NCBI GenBank assembly: GCA_009363175.1
Contig: CP045205.1
Coordinates: forward strand, 2,170,001 to 2,234,000
DNA length: 64,000 nucleotides
Direction: 5' to 3'
Source: Citrobacter telavivensis
GTDB lineage: Bacteria; Pseudomonadota; Gammaproteobacteria; Enterobacterales; Enterobacteriaceae
In this document: one piece after another, positions 60,394 through 64,000 of the stretch
Layout of the letters: every line of letters starts with the position of its first letter
How positions within the stretch are numbered: the stretch's first letter is position 1
Translations under genes and position numbers: made by a program
Notes under the pieces: generated by a model
What the model saw: the letters and a program-made list of their open reading frames with translations, nothing else
Databases searched by the model: none
Told to the model about the DNA's origin: nothing

Positions 60394-61194
60394 ATGTTCT
60401 TTACACATTCATCAACTTCATCCATTGGCTATTGGTTTACAGGTGCAGATGAGCACCAGAATCTTATTGTTGGTAATAAGATTAAAAATGCGCACCGTGG
60501 TCCACCGTGGATGGTTGTGGATCAAACGATCTCCTCGGTGATTGTAACGGCCAGGCACTGGCCTGGTCGTTTATGGCGTGTTCGTGTCATCAGGATGGGC
60601 GACATGTCTGGGTTGGTCGCTAACCCTGGCTACTGGCGCGCCAGTAAAATTGAGCTGATCGAAGCACTTTCCTGCGGTGTGCTGTTTGGCATGGCAGGGG
60701 AAGCAATAGTGACGCTACTGCAAGATATCAAATGTATAGACACAGAGCGGGCTGCGCTACTACAGACAAACCTGCCAGCGGATGCGCAACAACTCTGGCA
60801 ACTGGCCTGGAAAAACTGGAATCGTCGTTTGCCCTCGCCAAGAACTGAGTATGATGATGAAAACGAAGAATTAACGCTGGGATGGCCTGGGCGTGATGAC
60901 AAGGAGGTCTCTCCTGTCGGACGTGGTTTTATGCTGGTACAGGAACTCTTCCGCCAGCATGTCCGCGAAACTCAAGGCTCTGCGGCCTTTATCCGGGTTG
61001 AGGAGGACGGAGAGACAGAAGAATATCTGACGCCTCTGTGGTCAGCGGCTATACGGGCGCTGTTGTTTCGGATGATGGCGTTGGCAGAACGGGAATATCT
61101 TAGCCCGAGCGAATTCGCTCAATTAAGCCAAAGCTGGAACGCTGTTTTTGTCGGGAAACCCTGCATTCGTGACCGCCCAGGGGGGCTGCGGTAG
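60394..61194 (+). CDS. Hypothetical protein, 266 residues, next to cheV
   Basis: Soluble, no signal peptide or membrane segment. I do not recognise the family. It starts MFFTHSSTSSIGYWFTGADE, continues with a beta-rich N-terminal half (MVVDQTISSVIVTARHWPGR, WRVRVIRMGDMSG), and has a helical C-terminal half (LLFRMMALAEREYLSPSEFA). Tryptophan is frequent. It lies alone between the nuo terminator and the convergent cheV. Upstream is GGTATAAC, a possible -10. Where E. coli has yfbK and elaD, this region instead has this gene and cheV, so it is accessory DNA. Immunity proteins of contact or Rhs toxins can look like this, but nothing here proves it. Confidence 0.7.
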   Translation: MFFTHSSTSSIGYWFTGADEHQNLIVGNKIKNAHRGPPWMVVDQTISSVIVTARHWPGRLWRVRVIRMGDMSGLVANPGYWRASKIELIEALSCGVLFGMAGEAIVTLLQDIKCIDTERAALLQTNLPADAQQLWQLAWKNWNRRLPSPRTEYDDENEELTLGWPGRDDKEVSPVGRGFMLVQELFRQHVRETQGSAAFIRVEEDGETEEYLTPLWSAAIRALLFRMMALAEREYLSPSEFAQLSQSWNAVFVGKPCIRDRPGGLR

Positions 61195-61238
61195 GGTATA
61201 AATAAAGACTCCAGCGTGCCAGCCTGGCGCAAAAGAGA

Positions 61239-61266
61239 AACGGCCTGAAGAGAGGGCCGTTCGTCT
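61239..61266. terminator. Hairpin between the hypothetical gene and cheV
   Basis: AACGGCC (61239-61245) pairs with GGCCGTT (61255-61261), nine-base loop. Followed by CGTCTTTC on the plus strand and by TCTCTTTT on the minus strand. Possible weak two-way terminator for convergent genes. Confidence 0.6.
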
Positions 61267-61311
61267 TTCAATACTCAGTATTCCGTGCACTCAAAACATC
61301 TTAAGCGAACC

Positions 61312-62316
61312 TCAGGCAATCAGCTGACGGCTGACCAGCGGGCCGCTGACGTTTTGCGCCGCACGGTCCATCACTTCCTGAATAACGGATGACAGTTCAT
61401 TGACCTCAAACTTTGCCACGTAGCCATCGGCTTTAACTTTGCGGACGTGATCTTCGTTGGCGCTGCCGGAGAGAGAAGAGTGAATCACCACCGGGATCTT
61501 CTTCAGCCGCTCGTCGGTTTTGATTTTCCGGGTGAGGGTGAAACCATCCATCTCCGGCATTTCAAGATCGGTTAGCACCAGTGCGATCTTCTCGCTGATC
61601 GCTTTGCCTTCCGCCTCCGCTTCCTGCGTCAACTGCTGGATTTTGTCCCACGCATCTTTACCGGTGACGTGCATCTGGTGGGGAATCTCCATTGCCGTCA
61701 GCGCTTTCTCCAGCATCGCGCGGGCCACGCGGGAATCTTCCGCGACAATGGCGACGGCACCGGGAGTGATGTTGAACTTATTGGTTTTCAGTTCCGTTGC
61801 GCGCAGGTCGTGATTCGACGGCACGATGTCATACAGGATCTGCTCAACGTCGAGCACCAGCGCCAGGTTGTTGGTCTCTTTGTCCTCATCCAGACAGGCG
61901 ATACTGGTGATATAGCGGCCGTTCACCGCTTTCTCTGCGGTGTGTACCTGCTTCCAGTCCAGGCGCATAATGTTTTCCACTGACTCGACGGCGAAGGCCT
62001 GCACGCTACGGGCGTATTCGGTGATCAGCAGAATGTTGAGCCCATTCTCCGGTTTGCAGCCGGCAACGGCCGGGAGGTCAATGACCGGAATAACCTGATC
62101 GCGAATGTTGACCATTCCCAGCAGGGGGGCCTTCATCCCCGCCGGACGGGTAAAGGCAGGCATGGGTACAATTTCGCGCAATTTAAACACGTTAATGCCA
62201 AACAGCTCGGACTTCTGTTCGTGCAGGGAGTTTCCCAGGCGAAACAGCAGCAGCTCAAAGCGGTTGGACAGGGTCAGATTCGCCCTGTCATCGATATCTT
62301 TCTGGAAATTATCCAT
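61312..62316 (-). CDS. cheV: Chemotaxis coupling protein CheV
   Basis: 334 residues. A CheW-like domain (about 20-170: LFGINVFKLREIVPMPAF, GMVNIRDQVIPVIDLPAV) fused to a receiver domain (about 192-320) with the phospho-acceptor aspartate in ALVLTDLEMPEMDGFTLTRK and a conserved lysine in DGYVAKFEVNELSSV. It links chemoreceptors to CheA and may help adapt the signal. Present in Salmonella and Citrobacter, missing from E. coli K-12. Here it is far from the main che operon. Good start ATG 62316. Confidence 0.95.
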   Translation of the reverse strand: MDNFQKDIDDRANLTLSNRFELLLFRLGNSLHEQKSELFGINVFKLREIVPMPAFTRPAGMKAPLLGMVNIRDQVIPVIDLPAVAGCKPENGLNILLITEYARSVQAFAVESVENIMRLDWKQVHTAEKAVNGRYITSIACLDEDKETNNLALVLDVEQILYDIVPSNHDLRATELKTNKFNITPGAVAIVAEDSRVARAMLEKALTAMEIPHQMHVTGKDAWDKIQQLTQEAEAEGKAISEKIALVLTDLEMPEMDGFTLTRKIKTDERLKKIPVVIHSSLSGSANEDHVRKVKADGYVAKFEVNELSSVIQEVMDRAAQNVSGPLVSRQLIA

Positions 62317-62379
62317 TCTGCCCTCAGTGTGAATACAGCGTTTTTACTGTTATCGGCACTGAGGGCGAAAAATGGAGCA

Positions 62380-63297
62380 CTAAACCGTGAAAACGGCGAA
62401 ATCGTCGGCAAGTTCCGTGGCAGGAAAGATTGCCTGACACTCTGCCAGCAGTCGCTGGCAGCCTGCGGCGTCATAGCGAGAACTGACGTGCGTCATGATG
62501 AGTTTCCCGACCTCGGCCTCCCGAGCCAACAGCGCCGCCTGGCGGGTAGAACTGTGTCCACGGCTGTTGGCCTTTTCTTCCATAGACGCATCCAGCGTGG
62601 TTTCGTGAATCATCACATCAACCCCTTTCGCCAGCGCAAGCGAGGATGCACAGGGCGCGGTGTCGCCAAAAATCGCAACCGCTTTACCGGGCGTCGCCGG
62701 GGCAAGAAAATCCGCACCGCGTATCACGCTGCCGTCTTCCAGCGTAACCGTTTTGCCGGCTTTCAGATCCTGAAACCAGGGCCCGGCTTTCACTCCTGCG
62801 GCTTTCAGCGCCCTGGCGTTCAGCGCGCCGGGTTTATCATGCTCTTCAACGCGGTAGCCGTAGCATTCCAGCGGGTGTTCAAGCGGGTAAGCCGTCACTT
62901 TTCGCAGCCCGTCATCAAGAATTTCCCCGGCGGTGATTTCGACGATTTCCAGCGGATAGTCGGTCCAGGAGCCGCTCAGGCGCAGCGCGGTTTCAGTAAA
63001 CTCACGCAGTCCCTTCGGGCCGTAAAGCGTCAGCGGGTGAGCATTGCCCGCCATCGAACGGCTGCACAATAATCCCGGTAAACCGAACAGATGATCGCCG
63101 TGCAGATGGCTGATGAAAATCCGTTCAATCTTGCCGGGATGATGTGCCGTGCTCAACATCTGATGTTGTGTGCCTTCACCACAGTCAAACAGCCACAGAG
63201 CGGGCTGCGTCGGGTGCTGATGATGCAGCAAAATGGCCGTCACGTTACGTGCCCGCGTGGGAACGCCAGCCGAGGTGCCTAAAAAGAGAAATTCCAT
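62380..63297 (-). CDS. rbn: Ribonuclease BN (RNase Z family)
   Basis: 305 residues, as in E. coli. It processes tRNA 3' ends and can act as both endo- and exonuclease. Metallo-beta-lactamase fold: FLGTSAGVPTRARNV at the start, zinc motif SHLHGDHLFGLPGLL (about 62-76), FGDTAPC and HEATLD-like HETTLDASME, then SRGHSSTRQAALLA and THVSSRYD. Its 64-base gap to cheV (convergent in direction, same strand) suggests they are transcribed separately. Divergent from elaA. Confidence 0.96.
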   Translation of the reverse strand: MEFLFLGTSAGVPTRARNVTAILLHHQHPTQPALWLFDCGEGTQHQMLSTAHHPGKIERIFISHLHGDHLFGLPGLLCSRSMAGNAHPLTLYGPKGLREFTETALRLSGSWTDYPLEIVEITAGEILDDGLRKVTAYPLEHPLECYGYRVEEHDKPGALNARALKAAGVKAGPWFQDLKAGKTVTLEDGSVIRGADFLAPATPGKAVAIFGDTAPCASSLALAKGVDVMIHETTLDASMEEKANSRGHSSTRQAALLAREAEVGKLIMTHVSSRYDAAGCQRLLAECQAIFPATELADDFAVFTV

Positions 63298-63363
63298 TAT
63301 TTCATTACACTTTTGAAAAATAATCTGGCTAGTATAAATCGTTTACGGAAAAAGGAGCGCACG

Positions 63364-63825
63364 ATGATTACCTGGCAAGACCTGCATCATTCGGAATTAA
63401 CCGTCCCTCAACTCTATGCGCTGTTAAAACTGCGCTGCGCGGTGTTTGTCGTGGAGCAGAACTGCCCCTATCTTGATGTGGACGGTGACGACCTGGTGGG
63501 TGATAACCGTCATATCCTCGGTTGGCATGATGGCGAACTGGTGGCGTATGCGAGGATTCTGAAAAGTGCTGAAGATCTTGAACCCGTAGTGATTGGACGG
63601 GTGATCGTCAGTGAAGCGTTACGTGGTGAAAAACTGGGTCAAAACCTGATGGCGCAGGCGCTGGCATCCTGCCAACGACGCTGGCCGGAGAAGGCGCTGT
63701 ATCTGGGCGCACAGGCGCATTTGCAGGAATTCTATGCGCGATTTGGTTTTACGCCGGTCACTGACGTGTACGATGAAGATGGCATCCCTCATGTGGGGAT
63801 GGCGCGCGAAGCGATTCGGGCGTGA
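63364..63825 (+). CDS. elaA: GNAT family N-acetyltransferase ElaA
   Basis: 153 residues, as in E. coli. Acetyl-CoA site GRVIVSEALRGEKLGQNLMAQAL (about 79-101). I start at ATG 63364 with AAAGGAGC upstream; the frame is open 17 codons earlier without family resemblance. Substrate unknown. elaB follows after 54 bases. Confidence 0.94.
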   Translation: MITWQDLHHSELTVPQLYALLKLRCAVFVVEQNCPYLDVDGDDLVGDNRHILGWHDGELVAYARILKSAEDLEPVVIGRVIVSEALRGEKLGQNLMAQALASCQRRWPEKALYLGAQAHLQEFYARFGFTPVTDVYDEDGIPHVGMAREAIRA

Positions 63826-63879
63826 TCCTGAGTCATTGTCTATAGTTAGGGGCAGGTTTTACTAACATGGAGAACGAGA

Positions 63880-64000
63880 ATGTCTTATCAATTTGGTGAT
63901 TCGCGTATTGATGACGACCTGACGTTGCTGAGTGAAACGCTGGAAGAGGTGCTGCGTTCCTCAGGGGATCCTGCCGATCAAAAGTACATCGAGCTGAAAG
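63880..64000 (+). CDS. elaB: ElaB, inner-membrane tail-anchored ribosome-associated protein (5' part only)
   Basis: First 40 residues; the gene runs past the window edge. MSYQFGDSRIDDDLTLLSET and LEEVLRSSGDPADQKYIELK match the start of E. coli ElaB. The full protein ends in a membrane segment and, with YgaM and YqjD, binds ribosomes in stationary phase. ATG is preceded by GGAGAACGAGA. Confidence 0.93.
   Translation, partial: MSYQFGDSRIDDDLTLLSETLEEVLRSSGDPADQKYIELK

Overview
The window is chromosomal core DNA of an enterobacterium close to Escherichia, Salmonella and Citrobacter. Almost every gene matches, in order and orientation, the E. coli segment from yfcA to elaB. Three features point away from E. 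coli and toward Citrobacter or Salmonella: cheV beside nuoN, a PTS/transketolase locus between yfcD and yfcC, and a GNAT gene between hisP and yfcH. Citrobacter is my best guess, from general impression only. There is no phage, transposase, rRNA, tRNA or CRISPR array.

Layout. 1-8.2 kb: end of yfcA, epmC, yfcL, mnmC (minus), fabB with adjacent FadR and FabR sites, yfcJ, flk (minus), pdxB. 8.2-16.8 kb: usg-truA-dedA-accD-folC-dedD-cvpA-purF-ubiX, with a PurR box before cvpA. 16.8-21.2 kb: the lysine/arginine/ornithine and histidine ABC importer argT-hisJQMP, with a sigma-54 promoter before each binding-protein gene and an NtrC-type palindrome between them. 21.3-25.9 kb: GNAT gene, yfcH, folX, yfcG, then yfcF, yfcE, yfcD. 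25.9-31.2 kb: accessory sugar locus made of a LacI-type repressor gene divergent from EIIA, EIIB, EIIC (ascorbate-type PTS) and a transketolase split over two genes. 31.3-36.4 kb: yfcC and the acetate pair ackA-pta (minus). 36.8-44.5 kb: yfbV, yfbU, hxpA (yfbT), yfbS, yfbR, alaA, lrhA. 45.1-60.3 kb: the 13-gene nuo operon for respiratory complex I. 60.4-64 kb: an unrecognised gene, cheV, rbn, elaA and the start of elaB.

How the parts work together. Much of the window is central metabolism: acetyl-CoA to acetate (pta/ackA), fatty-acid initiation and elongation (accD, fabB), NADH oxidation (nuo), purine, ubiquinone, PLP and folate cofactor synthesis, and amino-acid uptake. The accessory locus probably imports a sugar as its phosphate ester and passes it directly to a dedicated transketolase.

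Repeats. REP/BIME hairpins lie at seven gene borders, one of them between nuoL and nuoM. Two ERIC elements are present. One lies inside the nuo operon between nuoF and nuoG. The other, between yfbR and alaA, is about twice the usual length because it carries two related insertions, each folding into four hairpins whose stems differ in sequence but stay paired.

Main points for a second look: the PTS/split-transketolase locus with its paired operators, the expanded ERIC, a 43-codon ORF in the long gap before lrhA, a 22-bp palindrome in the nuo leader, and the unrecognised 266-residue protein beside cheV.
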